This document shows, piece after piece, positions 33,136 through 41,500 of a DNA stretch of 64,000 bases. The notes beneath the pieces are model-generated. The model saw only the letters and a program-made list of their open reading frames with translations. It did not search any database and was not told the origin of the DNA. A program made the translations under genes and the position numbers. Numbering within the stretch: the first letter of the stretch is position 1; each line of letters opens with the position of its first letter. Source of the DNA: Aquisediminimonas sp031376385 (lineage in GTDB: Bacteria; Pseudomonadota; Alphaproteobacteria; Sphingomonadales; Sphingomonadaceae); assembly GCA_031376385.1 (NCBI GenBank), contig JANMDQ010000023.1:248001-312000 (forward strand), given 5' to 3'.

Positions 33136-34457
33136 GCCCGCCGCGCGCGGAAGGTGAAGCTCACTTTTACGGGATCAGGAATCTCATCGGTCTTGGCATA
33201 ATCACCTTGGCCCACGCCAAAACTGCTACGGTTGAGCGAGGCGGAGCCGCTGACGCGGGCTTCCTTGCCCTTGATGTCGAGCGTGAAGGCCAGAGGCACG
33301 GATTTAGAAACGCCGCGAAGGGACAGGCTGCCGTCGGCACGGTATTTGGTGCCGCCAAGGCTGCTGATGCGAGTGGACGTCCATATTGCCCGTGGATGAG
33401 CGGCAGTGTTAAAAAAGTCGCTGCCTTTGATCGTCACATCCCGTTCCCCATCGCCGCTGTTCGCGGTCGCAAGGTCAATGGTGACTTTGATGGTGGAGGC
33501 GGAAAGCGCGTCGGGGTTGAAGCGGATATCGGCGCCCCAGGACGTGAACTGGCCATTCACACCACTGCCGAGCCAGCTGGTCGCAAAGCCCAATTGACCG
33601 CCCGGCGCCGGCGTCCAGCGCGGTGAGTCCCCAACGGGGATCGCATCCGGATCGGCGACGGAGACCTTCTCTTCGGGCTTGGCGGCGTCTTCCGTCTCCA
33701 CCGGCGCGGCCACGGGCACAGGCGTCGCCACGGGCGCGGGAGTCGCAGCGGACGGCGCTGTTGGTCCAGACTGAGGCGCGGACATGAGCTTGGCGTTGGC
33801 GGCAGGCACAACCGCTGGGCTTTCGCCAATTTGCATCAGCGCAAAGGCAGTGGCCGCCAACGCCAAGATCAGCGCGCTTCCCGCCACCCGCGATAAGGGG
33901 CCGCGAACGGGAACCATCCGTTCAATCAGCGCCTCTTTGAGCAACCATTGATGGCGCAGCGCGCCGATGACATGGAGGAGGAAAAGCGCAATCCCCAGCT
34001 TTGCCACGATTTCATGCACGCTTTCTGCAACTTCGTGCAGATCATGTTTGGCCGCGGCCTGCATGCCCGCCACGAACGGAAAATCGGGCCAAGGCACGGC
34101 ATTGAACAAATAGGTCGGGATGTCATATTTGGACGTGGATGTCGCGAGCCAGCCAGACAGCGGTGCCGCGATCATGAAGGCATAAAAGCCCCAGTGCACA
34201 ATGTTCGACAATCGCTGCGCCCAACCGGAATCACCAAGCGGCGCAGGCCGGGGCTTGGTAAAGCGCACCGCGAGGCGAATGACAGTCAGCAGCAGGATCG
34301 TGATGCCAATTGATTTATGAAATTGCGCAGTATCAAACAGCAGCTTTCCGCGCGGCAAATGGGCAAAAGCTTCGCCTAGGCCATATTGGAATGCAATCGC
34401 CGCGGCCAGAAGCCAGTGGAGTGTCATCGCCGTGCGCGAATAGCGTGTTGGGGTCAT
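33132..34457 (-). CDS. Cytochrome b561-YceI fusion protein
   Basis: A 441-residue fusion. Residues about 1-205 are a four-helix cytochrome b561-type domain (RYSRTAMTLHWLLAAAIAFQ, FHKSIGITILLL, VHEIVAKLGIALFLLHVIGA) with His residues placed for two b hemes. After a Pro/Ala-rich linker (about 220-275), residues 280-441 are a YceI lipocalin-like domain (GFATSWLGSGVNGQF, DVTIKGSDFFNTAAHPRAIW, GSLSLRGVSKSVPLAFTL). YceI proteins bind polyisoprenoids in the periplasm; b561 domains move electrons across the membrane, so the fusion could reduce or sense a quinone-like lipid. The ATG at 34457 has GGA about nine bases upstream; an upstream TTG is less likely. Confidence 0.85.
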   Translation of the reverse strand: MTPTRYSRTAMTLHWLLAAAIAFQYGLGEAFAHLPRGKLLFDTAQFHKSIGITILLLTVIRLAVRFTKPRPAPLGDSGWAQRLSNIVHWGFYAFMIAAPLSGWLATSTSKYDIPTYLFNAVPWPDFPFVAGMQAAAKHDLHEVAESVHEIVAKLGIALFLLHVIGALRHQWLLKEALIERMVPVRGPLSRVAGSALILALAATAFALMQIGESPAVVPAANAKLMSAPQSGPTAPSAATPAPVATPVPVAAPVETEDAAKPEEKVSVADPDAIPVGDSPRWTPAPGGQLGFATSWLGSGVNGQFTSWGADIRFNPDALSASTIKVTIDLATANSGDGERDVTIKGSDFFNTAAHPRAIWTSTRISSLGGTKYRADGSLSLRGVSKSVPLAFTLDIKGKEARVSGSASLNRSSFGVGQGDYAKTDEIPDPVKVSFTFRARRA

Positions 34458-34535
34458 CGGGTCTTTTCCATACCAATGTGTCAATCTGACGAGGGGTTTG
34501 AACCAAGGCCGCTCCGCTTGGAAGCAAATAATGGA

Positions 34536-34724
34536 TTTAGGGCGGATTGCTCGAGATGTGAATCACGCCTGTCCCCCTGAATTCGTCACCCTGAACTGGT
34601 TTCAGGGTCCATGCCTCAATGTCGATGCAAGACTGGATGATTTAAGTTTGGCAGCAACATTGAGGCATGGATGCTGAAACAAGTTCAGCATGACTTGGTG
34701 CAGATTTTACGCAATCCGCTCTAA
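34536..34724. repeat. Dispersed palindromic repeat R1, copy A
   Basis: A 189-bp element with terminal inverted ends (TTAGGGCGGATTGC and GCAATCCGCTCTAA) and an inner inverted pair, CACCCTGAAC-N-TTTCAGGGTCCATGCCTC against GAGGCATGGATGCTGAAAC with GTTCAGCATGAC. Four further copies lie in this window (35046, 43296, 49622, 59305). Confidence 0.85.
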
Positions 34725-34939
34725 GCGGCCATTTGATCCGTTTCAGGCACGCCAAAAACAGGAAGCGACCAAAGGATTTGCTTGCGCAGCATCGCTTCCA
34801 AATCAACGGCACCTTGATTGCGCGCCACCGCCCGTTTGCGCAGCAGACTGACGAGCAGCGCTTCTCGCGATGGCGGCACAGCTGGCGTCGCCCGGCCCCG
34901 GTCCACAGCACGTGACAATTGAACCAGCAGAAGCGACAT
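34721..34939 (-). CDS. Small hypothetical protein between two R1 repeats
   Basis: A 72-residue frame, MSLLLVQLSRAVDRG to VPETDQMAA, with a plausible soluble composition (RNQGAVDLEAMLRKQILWSL). I do not recognise a family and no strong ribosome-binding site is visible. It fills almost exactly the interval between repeat copies A and B, and its TAG stop overlaps the end of copy A by four bases. It could be a genuine small gene or a remnant of a longer one. Confidence 0.4.
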   Translation of the reverse strand: MSLLLVQLSRAVDRGRATPAVPPSREALLVSLLRKRAVARNQGAVDLEAMLRKQILWSLPVFGVPETDQMAA

Positions 34940-35045
34940 GGGCGGAATATAGTCTCCAACGGAAGTGCTGACTTACCTTCGCTTGGTCACTACCGGCTTG
35001 CCAGTTTCAGCTAGCGCCACGTTAACTCTGTCTAGGTCTGGAGCT

Positions 35046-35230
35046 TGGAGCGGATTGCTCGAAATCTGCTCCATCGTCATGCTGAACTGGTTTCAGCATC
35101 CATGCCTCACTGTCGTTGCCAAACTTGAACCATCCAGTCTTGCATGAAATTTGAGGCATGGACCCTGAAACGAGTTCAGGGTGACGAGTTCAGCATCACT
35201 GTGGTGCGGATTCTACGCAATTCGTTCTAG
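35046..35230. repeat. Dispersed palindromic repeat R1, copy B, core inverted
   Basis: The outer arms (GCGGATTGCTCGAAAT on the left, GTGCGGATTCTACGCAATTC on the right) have the same orientation as in the other full-length copies. The core from CATGCTGAAC to GTTCAGGGTGAC is the reverse complement of the core of copy A. It ends just before the amtB terminator. Confidence 0.8.
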
Positions 35231-35239
35231 TTCTGCCGC

Positions 35240-35273
35240 AAAAAGAAGGGCTGGCAAGTTGCCTTGCCAGCCC
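35240..35273 (-). terminator. Intrinsic terminator of glnK-amtB
   Basis: On the minus strand GGGCTGGCAAG and CTTGCCAGCCC form a perfect 11-bp stem with a 4-base loop, followed by TTCTTTTT. It is 125 bp after the amtB stop. Confidence 0.85.
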
Positions 35274-35397
35274 AGTGTGGTTCGCAGGAGGAACCTGGTG
35301 AGGGTGTTCACATCATTTGAACTGCCCAATATGGTGTGGCCAAATTTGAATGGGAGACCGCGAGAAAGAGGAGAGGAGAAGCGGCCTCCCAAAGGGG

Positions 35398-36801
35398 TCA
35401 ATAATTATAGGCGCGTTCCCCGTGTTCGGAGAGATCAAGCCCTTCACGCTCAGCATCGTCGGCAGGACGAAGGCCAATGGTGAGTTTAAGGATGGTAAAG
35501 AGGATTGCCGAGACACCGCCTGACCAGAGCAGCGTGATCAGCACAGCCTTGATCTGAGTGACCAGCTGACCACCCATATCATAAGTGCCAACGGCTGCCG
35601 GGAAAACGGTGTAGTCAAAGAAGCCCTGACCGCCGAGTGCGGGGTCAGCAACAACTGCCGTACCAATCGCGCCCACAATGCCACCAATGCAGTGAATGCC
35701 GAACACATCGAGCGTGTCGTCATATTTCAGGGCATTTTTGACTGTTGAAACGAACAGATAGCAGATTGGTGAGACGATGAGGCCAAGGACAATCGCTGTC
35801 ATTGGAGCCGCATAGCCACTCGCCGGTGTAATCGCGACCAAGCCAGCCACGGCACCAGACACTGCGCCAAGCAGTGAGGGACGACCATGGCGAATTTGTT
35901 CAACGATCGCCCAGCTGACAGCAGCAGCAGCCGTTGCAACAAAAGTGTTGATGAAGGCGAGCGCCGTGACGCCATTGGCTTCAAGGTTGGAACCCGCGTT
36001 GAAGCCGAACCAGCCCACCCACAGAAGCGAAGCGCCGATCATGGTCATCGTCAACGAATGGGGCGGCGTTGCTTCTTTGCCAAAGCCCAAACGCTTGCCG
36101 ACAATGATGCAGCCGACGAGGCCTGCGATGCCTGCGTTGATGTGAACCACCGTGCCACCAGCAAAGTCGAGCGCACCCATGCCCCAAAGATAGCCAGCGT
36201 CCGTTGGCGCATCAGGAAGGAAGTCTGGGCCTGCCCAATACCAAACCATGTGGGCGATTGGGAAATAGACGAGCGTGAGCCAAGCGACCACGAACAGCAT
36301 GAGCGGCGTGAATTTAATCCGCTCCGCAAAGGCCCCGACGATCAGCGCTGGTGTGATGCAGGCAAAAGTCATCTGGAATACAACAAAGGCATATTCTGGG
36401 ATGTAGACATTGTTTGAGAATGTCGCCGCCATCGTCGTGGCATCCACCCCTTGCAAAAATGCTTTGCCAAAGCCGCCAATGAACGGCCCGCCACTGGTGA
36501 AAGCCATGGTATAGCCCCAGCTGACCCAAACAAGGGCCGCAATGCTGACGACCATGAACACTTGCATCAACAGTGAGAGCATATTTTTCGTGCGGACCAA
36601 ACCGCCATAAAATAGCGCAAGTGCCGGAATGGACATCATCAGCACCAGTGCCGACGAAATGAGCATCCAGCTCGTGTCGCCTTTGTTGACCATCGTGGCC
36701 ATTTGTTCCGCCGTCGGTGCCTTGATTGGCCCGGTGGCCAGCGCAGGTGCGGCAGTCATCAGACCGACCCCCAGCGCTGTCATTGCATGTGTGAATTTCA
36801 T
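35398..36801 (-). CDS. amtB: Ammonium transporter
   Basis: A 467-residue Amt/Mep/Rh channel with an N-terminal signal-like segment (MKFTHAMTALGVGLMTAAPA) and eleven membrane helices. The family signatures are DFAGGTVVHINAGIAGLVG and FGIHCIGGIVGAIGT, which hold the two pore histidines; FYGGLVRTKN and GFNAGSNLEANG also fit. It conducts ammonium/ammonia across the inner membrane. It starts 24 bp after glnK, whose PII product is known to plug AmtB under nitrogen excess, and both genes follow a consensus sigma-54 promoter. Confidence 0.96.
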   Translation of the reverse strand: MKFTHAMTALGVGLMTAAPALATGPIKAPTAEQMATMVNKGDTSWMLISSALVLMMSIPALALFYGGLVRTKNMLSLLMQVFMVVSIAALVWVSWGYTMAFTSGGPFIGGFGKAFLQGVDATTMAATFSNNVYIPEYAFVVFQMTFACITPALIVGAFAERIKFTPLMLFVVAWLTLVYFPIAHMVWYWAGPDFLPDAPTDAGYLWGMGALDFAGGTVVHINAGIAGLVGCIIVGKRLGFGKEATPPHSLTMTMIGASLLWVGWFGFNAGSNLEANGVTALAFINTFVATAAAAVSWAIVEQIRHGRPSLLGAVSGAVAGLVAITPASGYAAPMTAIVLGLIVSPICYLFVSTVKNALKYDDTLDVFGIHCIGGIVGAIGTAVVADPALGGQGFFDYTVFPAAVGTYDMGGQLVTQIKAVLITLLWSGGVSAILFTILKLTIGLRPADDAEREGLDLSEHGERAYNY

Positions 36802-36825
36802 GAAATGCTTCCCCTGCTTGTGTTT

Positions 36826-37164
36826 TTAAAGTGCAACTGAATCGGTTTCGCCAGTGCGGATGCGCACGGCCTGACCAAGTTCGAATACGAAGATTTTGCC
36901 GTCGCCAATCGCGCCCGTGTTGGCGGCTTGCTGAATGGCCTCAACCACGCGGTCTGCCAGATCACTGGCGCAGGCCACTTCGACTTTCAGCTTAGGCACC
37001 ATGTTGGTGCTATATTCCGCGCCGCGATAGATTTCGGTCTGGCCCTTTTGGCGGCCAAAGCCCTTCACTTCCGTAACCGTCATGCCGGACACGCCAAGCG
37101 CCGACAGCGCCTCACGCACGTCGTCCAGCTTGAACGGCTTGATAATGGCTGTGACAAATTTCAA
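36826..37164 (-). CDS. glnK: PII nitrogen regulatory protein GlnK
   Basis: The product is 112 residues, exactly the usual PII length, if translation starts at a TTG at 37164 giving MKFVTAIIKPFKLDDVREAL; GGGGG lies six bases upstream. No ATG gives the family N-terminus, so the TTG start is well supported. Tyr51 in QTEIYRGAEYSTNMVPK is the expected uridylylation site in the T-loop, and KIFVFELGQAVRIRTGE is the C-terminal signature. Linkage to amtB marks it as GlnK rather than GlnB. It should sense ATP/ADP and 2-oxoglutarate and control AmtB. Transcription is probably sigma-54-dependent. Confidence 0.95.
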   Translation of the reverse strand: MKFVTAIIKPFKLDDVREALSALGVSGMTVTEVKGFGRQKGQTEIYRGAEYSTNMVPKLKVEVACASDLADRVVEAIQQAANTGAIGDGKIFVFELGQAVRIRTGETDSVAL

Positions 37165-37202
37165 TGCTACCCCCTGATTTTGTGGTTTCAGAAGGTTGTG
37201 GA

Positions 37203-37217
37203 GCAAGTGCCGTGCCA
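37203..37217 (-). promoter_or_regulatory. Consensus sigma-54 promoter of glnK-amtB
   Basis: On the minus strand TGGCACG-GCAC-TTGC matches the -24/-12 consensus (TGGCACG-N4-TTGC) exactly. The -12 element is 39 bp from the glnK start. It fits nitrogen-limitation control by NtrC. An NtrC-like site (GTGCAGAAAAATGCGCC near 37265) is only weak. Confidence 0.85.
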
Positions 37218-37314
37218 GACTCGGAATCGCGGCGCGAATCCCTAATAAAGTCTAAACAGGGGCTGCGTCGTGCAGAAAAATGCGCCCGATTCGCGGGCAA
37301 GGCGCGAACGCTGC

Positions 37315-37515
37315 CTAAATATTAAGCAGTATCTTGCGAGCATCCTCAAGATCTTCGTCCAAGACCATCAGACGGATAGGGACCAGACCTGCGCCGTAAA
37401 AATTGGCCATTTCGCTGTCGAACAGCACAGAGCCTATTCCTTCATCCTCCAGCTTGGATTCAGCAAGTCCAGCTTCAAAACTGTTCCAGAACCGTGCGGC
37501 TTCGACCAATGACAT
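37315..37515 (-). CDS. DUF2007 domain protein
   Basis: A 66-residue protein matching the DUF2007 pattern of putative prokaryotic signal-transducing proteins: ARFWNSFEAGLAESKLEDEGIGSVLFDSE, then GLVPIRLMVLDEDLEDARKIL. The fold is ferredoxin-like, and the function is unknown. The ATG begins three bases after the end of the [2Fe-2S] protein gene, so it is the last gene of a three-gene minus-strand cluster. Confidence 0.8.
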   Translation of the reverse strand: MSLVEAARFWNSFEAGLAESKLEDEGIGSVLFDSEMANFYGAGLVPIRLMVLDEDLEDARKILLNI

Positions 37516-37518
37516 GGC

Positions 37519-38064
37519 TTATTTGCCTATCTCAACGGCCAACGCAGGCACCGCGCGTGCGGCGTCATCCGGCGATATGCCCGGCGGAGGCGCGGCTGCA
37601 ATCCGTTCGCGCCCCGCCATGACATTGGCTGCCAACCGCACCGCGCGGTGGATGCGCGGGTACGTGCCGCAGCGGCACAGATTGATGATGGCGGCATTGA
37701 TATCTGCCGTCGTCGGATTGGGATTCCCTTTCAGCAACACCGACGCCGCCATGATCATCCCCGGTTGGCAATATCCGCACTGCGGCACGCTTTCGGCGGC
37801 CCAGGCCTGCTGCACCGGGTGGCTGCGGTCCCGCGACAGGCCTTCGATCGTGGTCACGAACGCGCCTTCGAGTGAGCCTATTGTGGCCTGACAAGACAGG
37901 ACGGCCCGCCCATCAATATCAACAGTGCAGGCCCCGCAATCGCCTGTGCCGCACCCATATTTGGTGCCAGTCAAATTAGACGCATCGCGCAGCGCCCAAA
38001 GCAGCGGCGTCTTTGGATCCATCCGGTATTGAACAGGCTGATTATTTACGGTGAGTTTAGTCAC
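37519..38064 (-). CDS. [2Fe-2S] small subunit of a xanthine-dehydrogenase-family oxidoreductase (isoquinoline oxidoreductase alpha type)
   Basis: A 181-residue protein starting at a GTG (TKLTVNNQPVQYRMDP) that overlaps the aldolase stop by eight bases. The first cluster is bound by Cys38, Cys43, Cys46 and Cys58 (YGCGTGDCGACTVDIDG), and the second by Cys96, Cys99, Cys130 and Cys132 (PQCGYCQPGMIM, LCRCGTYPRIHRAV). This matches small subunits such as IorA that transfer electrons from a molybdenum subunit. The partner molybdopterin subunit gene, normally adjacent, is absent here. It must act with a distant partner or be an orphan. Co-translation with a class II aldolase is unusual. Confidence 0.88.
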   Translation of the reverse strand: MTKLTVNNQPVQYRMDPKTPLLWALRDASNLTGTKYGCGTGDCGACTVDIDGRAVLSCQATIGSLEGAFVTTIEGLSRDRSHPVQQAWAAESVPQCGYCQPGMIMAASVLLKGNPNPTTADINAAIINLCRCGTYPRIHRAVRLAANVMAGRERIAAAPPPGISPDDAARAVPALAVEIGK

Positions 38065-38824
38065 GCCAGCTTGTGTCGATCTGGTCGACCTTGCGGACCA
38101 TAGCGTCAAATTCGGCTTTGCCCGGGGCGACGCCAGAAATCTGGGTTTGATATTGATCGCGTTGGTGAACAGCGATGACTTCAGGCGGCACCACAATCGG
38201 CGCGCCCATTTTCATGGTTTCCATCTGATGTTCGCACGCGCGTTGCAGCACCCAATATTTGACGAACGCTGCGGGAAGGGACTTGCCCATCACGACAGGC
38301 CCGTGATTGCGGAGCAGCATGATCCGCTTGTCGCCCAGATTCTCCAAGAGCCGCACGCCCTCTTCCTCGCGAACCGTAATGCCTTCAAAATCATGATAGG
38401 CGACTTGGCCGATCAGATTGCAGGCGTAGAAATTAACCGGCTGTAACCCGCCCTCAAGGGAGCTGACTGCAACGGTTGCTGTTGTATGCGTATGGATGAT
38501 GGCATGCGCATCAGGCAGTTCGCGGTGGAACAGGCTGTGCTGCACAAAGCCCGCTTTGTTGACCGCCCAAGGATTGTCAGCGTCCACCTTGTTGCCGTCT
38601 GCATCGATTTTGACGAGGCTTGACGCGGTTACTTCGCCAAAATGCATGCCGTAGGGGTTGATCAGGAACGCGCCGTCTTCATCCGGCACTTTGACTGTGA
38701 TGTGGTTGAAGATCAGTTCATCCCAGCCAAACATCGAAAAGATGCGGTAACAGGCGGCGAGTTCCTGCCGCGCGGCCCATTCGGCTTCGCTGTAACGGTT
38801 ATGAGTTTTGAAGGCAGTGGCCAT
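38057..38824 (-). CDS. Class II aldolase/adducin family protein
   Basis: A 255-residue protein. The start at MATAFKTHNRYSEAEWAARQ (ATG 38824, with GAGAGGA upstream) fits the family. Motifs include FNHITVKVPDEDGAFLINPYG, HAIIHTHTTATVAVSS with the zinc-binding His pair, and LLRNHGPVVMGKSL with the third His. The family includes fuculose-phosphate and ribulose-phosphate aldolases/epimerases; this long form with the C-terminal helix is of the adducin-like group, whose substrate is usually unknown. It is the first gene of a cluster with a [2Fe-2S] protein and a DUF2007 protein. Confidence 0.88.
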   Translation of the reverse strand: MATAFKTHNRYSEAEWAARQELAACYRIFSMFGWDELIFNHITVKVPDEDGAFLINPYGMHFGEVTASSLVKIDADGNKVDADNPWAVNKAGFVQHSLFHRELPDAHAIIHTHTTATVAVSSLEGGLQPVNFYACNLIGQVAYHDFEGITVREEEGVRLLENLGDKRIMLLRNHGPVVMGKSLPAAFVKYWVLQRACEHQMETMKMGAPIVVPPEVIAVHQRDQYQTQISGVAPGKAEFDAMVRKVDQIDTSWRD

Positions 38825-38907
38825 GGCGTTGTGTCCTCTCACAGATTTGAGCGGACCCTAACGCCATGGCAACTGGATTTCAAATGGGGAGGCTGACGCC
38901 CGTTTGC

Positions 38908-40236
38908 TTAGCGCCCGCCGGTTTTCTGCACAGCACCCTTATGCGTGCCGACGCTGCCGGATTTGCGCGCACCGAAATGGCGACGGCGCTGTTCGCTATC
39001 ACGGCGGGGATCATCGCGGCGGGCATCATCACGGCGTGCGCCGGGGTTGCGGTGATCAGACGACGGCTTTGACACTGGCATCGGAAGCTTTTTCTTTTCC
39101 GCATCAAAATCGTCTGGAAGCGGGCGCTGCTCCAGCTGGACACGGGTCAGGCGCTCAATCTGCTTAAGATAGGCCCGCTCTTCACCGTCAACAAAGCTGA
39201 TCGCAATGCCTTCGCGGCCCGCACGTGCGGTCCGGCCGATGCGGTGGACATATTGTTCCGCGACATTGGGCATTTCGAAATTGATCACATGGCTGACGCC
39301 CTGCACATCAATACCGCGCGCCGCGATGTCTGTCGCGACAAGGATCTTGATTTCGCCTTTGCGAAACGCATCAAGTGCTGCGGTCCGCTGGCCCTGTGAC
39401 TTGTTGCCGTGGATGGCAGCGCAAGCAATGCCCGCCGCTTGCAAATGCTTCACGACCCGGTCTGCGCCGTGCTTGGTGCGACCAAAGATCAAAGCGCGGT
39501 CAATCTCTTCACGTTGCAGCGTGAGCGTCAGCAGGGCCTGCTTTTCCTTTTGATGCACAAACGTCACAAACTGTTCGACGCGCTCAGCCGTTGTCGCTTG
39601 CGGCGCGACGGAGACTTTCACGGGGTCAGAGAGGAACTGGCTGCCCAGATCTGAAATGGTCTTGGGCATGGTTGCCGAGAAAAACAGCGACTGGCGCTTT
39701 TTCGGCAGGATGTTGGCGATACGCTTCAGCGCATGGATGAAACCCAGGTCAAGCATCTGGTCGGCTTCGTCGAGCACGAAGATTTCGACATTGCGCAGGT
39801 TCACCGCGCGCTGATCAACCAGGTCGAGCAAACGACCCGGAGTGGCGACGAGAACATCAACGCCGCGTGAGAGTGCGCGAATCTGCCGGTTGATCGGAAC
39901 GCCGCCAAACACGCACTCAACGCGGATTTTGCTTTGCTTACCGTAATCGATGAACGATTCGGCAATCTGCGCGGCCAGTTCGCGGGTAGGCGACAATACC
40001 AGCATCCGGCATTGATGCGGGGCAAGGGCTTGTGGATTTTCAGAAAGATATTGGATCGACGGCAGCGCGAAGGCCGCTGTCTTACCTGTGCCGGTCTGCG
40101 CAATGCCGCACACGTCGCGGCCCTGAAGAAGCGGCGGAATTGCCTGCAACTGAATGGGGGTAGGGATCGTATAACCCTTCGCTGCAAGGGCGGCGAGGAT
40201 CGGCTTGGACAGGCCAAGCGAGTCAAAATTGCTCAT
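38908..40236 (-). CDS. rhlE: DEAD-box ATP-dependent RNA helicase RhlE
   Basis: A 442-residue helicase: Q motif (GYTIPTPIQLQAIP), Walker A AQTGTGKT at 46-53, PTRELAAQI, DEAD at 156-159, SAT at 187-189, then the second RecA-like domain with ATDIAARGIDVQGVSHVIN and HRIGRTARAGREG. The C-terminal 60 residues are rich in Arg, Asp and Lys (RRDDARRDDPRRDSEQRRRH), typical of RhlE proteins that unwind structured RNA in ribosome assembly and RNA decay. It is divergent from rpsU, with about 340 bp between the starts. Confidence 0.93.
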   Translation of the reverse strand: MSNFDSLGLSKPILAALAAKGYTIPTPIQLQAIPPLLQGRDVCGIAQTGTGKTAAFALPSIQYLSENPQALAPHQCRMLVLSPTRELAAQIAESFIDYGKQSKIRVECVFGGVPINRQIRALSRGVDVLVATPGRLLDLVDQRAVNLRNVEIFVLDEADQMLDLGFIHALKRIANILPKKRQSLFFSATMPKTISDLGSQFLSDPVKVSVAPQATTAERVEQFVTFVHQKEKQALLTLTLQREEIDRALIFGRTKHGADRVVKHLQAAGIACAAIHGNKSQGQRTAALDAFRKGEIKILVATDIAARGIDVQGVSHVINFEMPNVAEQYVHRIGRTARAGREGIAISFVDGEERAYLKQIERLTRVQLEQRPLPDDFDAEKKKLPMPVSKPSSDHRNPGARRDDARRDDPRRDSEQRRRHFGARKSGSVGTHKGAVQKTGGR

Positions 40237-40579
40237 AAGAGACTTTCAATATAATGCAGAACAAGCACGCAGAAACACGCGCTGGGTCAGCGGGTTCGTT
40301 CTGACGACCCGCGTGAAAAGGGAAGCCTTGGGCTTGGAAGCGCGGGCTTTCGGCCCCATCACCTGATGCCGGAAATCCGGCCATTCACGCGTGTGATTGG
40401 GGGCGCATCCCAGTGTTGGGATGCTGCGCTGCACCATCAATTAGGGAGGCTCACGCCAAAAAGCAAGCAAAATTGCCCTTTGCGCTTGAGTTTTTGCGAA
40501 TCCCTGATAATGCGCCTCCAACATGACGCGGGGCAGCCTGCGGCAAACCCTATCTTATTGACCGGAGTTCACCTGCTTT

Positions 40580-40792
40580 ATGCAAATCATGGTTCGCGAT
40601 AATAATGTCGACCAAGCGCTGCGGGCGCTGAAGAAGAAGCTGCAGCGCGAAGGCGTCTATCGCGAAATGAAATTGCGTCGGCATTATGAAAAGCCTTCGG
40701 AAAAGCGCGCCCGTGAAAAGGCCGCTGCTGTCCGCCGTGCCCGCAAGATGGACCGTAAGCGCGCCGAGCGTGACGGAACAGCAACGCACTAG
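40580..40792 (+). CDS. rpsU: 30S ribosomal protein S21
   Basis: A 70-residue basic protein, MQIMVRDNNVDQALRALKKK to RKMDRKRAERDGTATH, closely matching alphaproteobacterial S21 (VYREMKLRRHYEKPSEKRAREK). S21 helps the 30S subunit recognise mRNA. An ATG three codons later is a possible start, since the nearest GGAG is about 14 bases from the first ATG. It stands alone, followed 76 bp later by the FKBP gene. Confidence 0.95.
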   Translation: MQIMVRDNNVDQALRALKKKLQREGVYREMKLRRHYEKPSEKRAREKAAAVRRARKMDRKRAERDGTATH

Positions 40793-40867
40793 AAATAATG
40801 GCTGACGGGGTTTGCCCGCTCGGTTAGGGTCGCCCAAGAATCAAGCTTAGCTTTTCAGGGGACCCTT

Positions 40868-41494
40868 ATGTCTATCACTGCCGTTCCAATTCAACCCATT
40901 GAAAAGGGCTCGCTCATCAAACTTTGGGGCGGCGTCGCTTTGGCTGTCATCGTGGCGGCCGGCCTCGCCTATGCGGGCACGATGGGCCCATCGGGCGGCG
41001 GCTGCGGTGACAAGGCCTTCCTTGATGAAGGCAAAGGGATTACTGAACCTGTTGTGACGGCCTCGGGCTTGCGCTTTCAAACGGTCAAGGCCGGGAAAGG
41101 CGCAAAGCCGACGGAAGCTGACGTTGGCCTGATCAATTATAAAGGCAGCTTTGCCAAGGACGGCAAGGAATTTGACGCGAACCAGAATGTGCCGATGCCC
41201 GTTGGCGGCACCATACCCGGGTTCAGCGAAGCCCTGAAAATGATGCAGCCCGGCGGCTCTTACCGCATCTGCATTCCGTCCGAACTCGCCTACGGGGCCA
41301 AAGGCGCTGGCGAAGGCAAAATTCCCGCGAACGCAGTGCTGCTGTTCGAAGTTGATCTGATCGCCAGCATGGGCATGGCCGAGTTTCAAACGCGGATGCA
41401 AGCGATGGAAGCTCAGCGTAATGCGCAAGGAGGTGCTCCGGGTGGGCCACCAAATGCCCCCGGTGCTCCCGGTGCTCTCCCTCCCGGGCGTTAA
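40868..41494 (+). CDS. FKBP-type peptidyl-prolyl cis-trans isomerase, membrane-anchored
   Basis: A 208-residue protein with an N-terminal membrane segment (LWGGVALAVIVAAGLAYAGT, about 19-38), a short linker, and an FKBP domain (about 60-170: TASGLRFQTVKAGKGAKPTEAD, VPMPVGGTIPGFSEALKMMQPGG, IPSELAYGAKGAGEGKIPANAVLLFEVDL). The tail is rich in Gly, Pro and Ala. FKBP domains catalyse prolyl isomerisation, and this one should act in the periplasm, anchored to the inner membrane. AGGGGA lies just before the ATG. It converges with bamE, with six bases between the stops. Confidence 0.9.
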   Translation: MSITAVPIQPIEKGSLIKLWGGVALAVIVAAGLAYAGTMGPSGGGCGDKAFLDEGKGITEPVVTASGLRFQTVKAGKGAKPTEADVGLINYKGSFAKDGKEFDANQNVPMPVGGTIPGFSEALKMMQPGGSYRICIPSELAYGAKGAGEGKIPANAVLLFEVDLIASMGMAEFQTRMQAMEAQRNAQGGAPGGPPNAPGAPGALPPGR

Positions 41495-41500
41495 ACGGCT

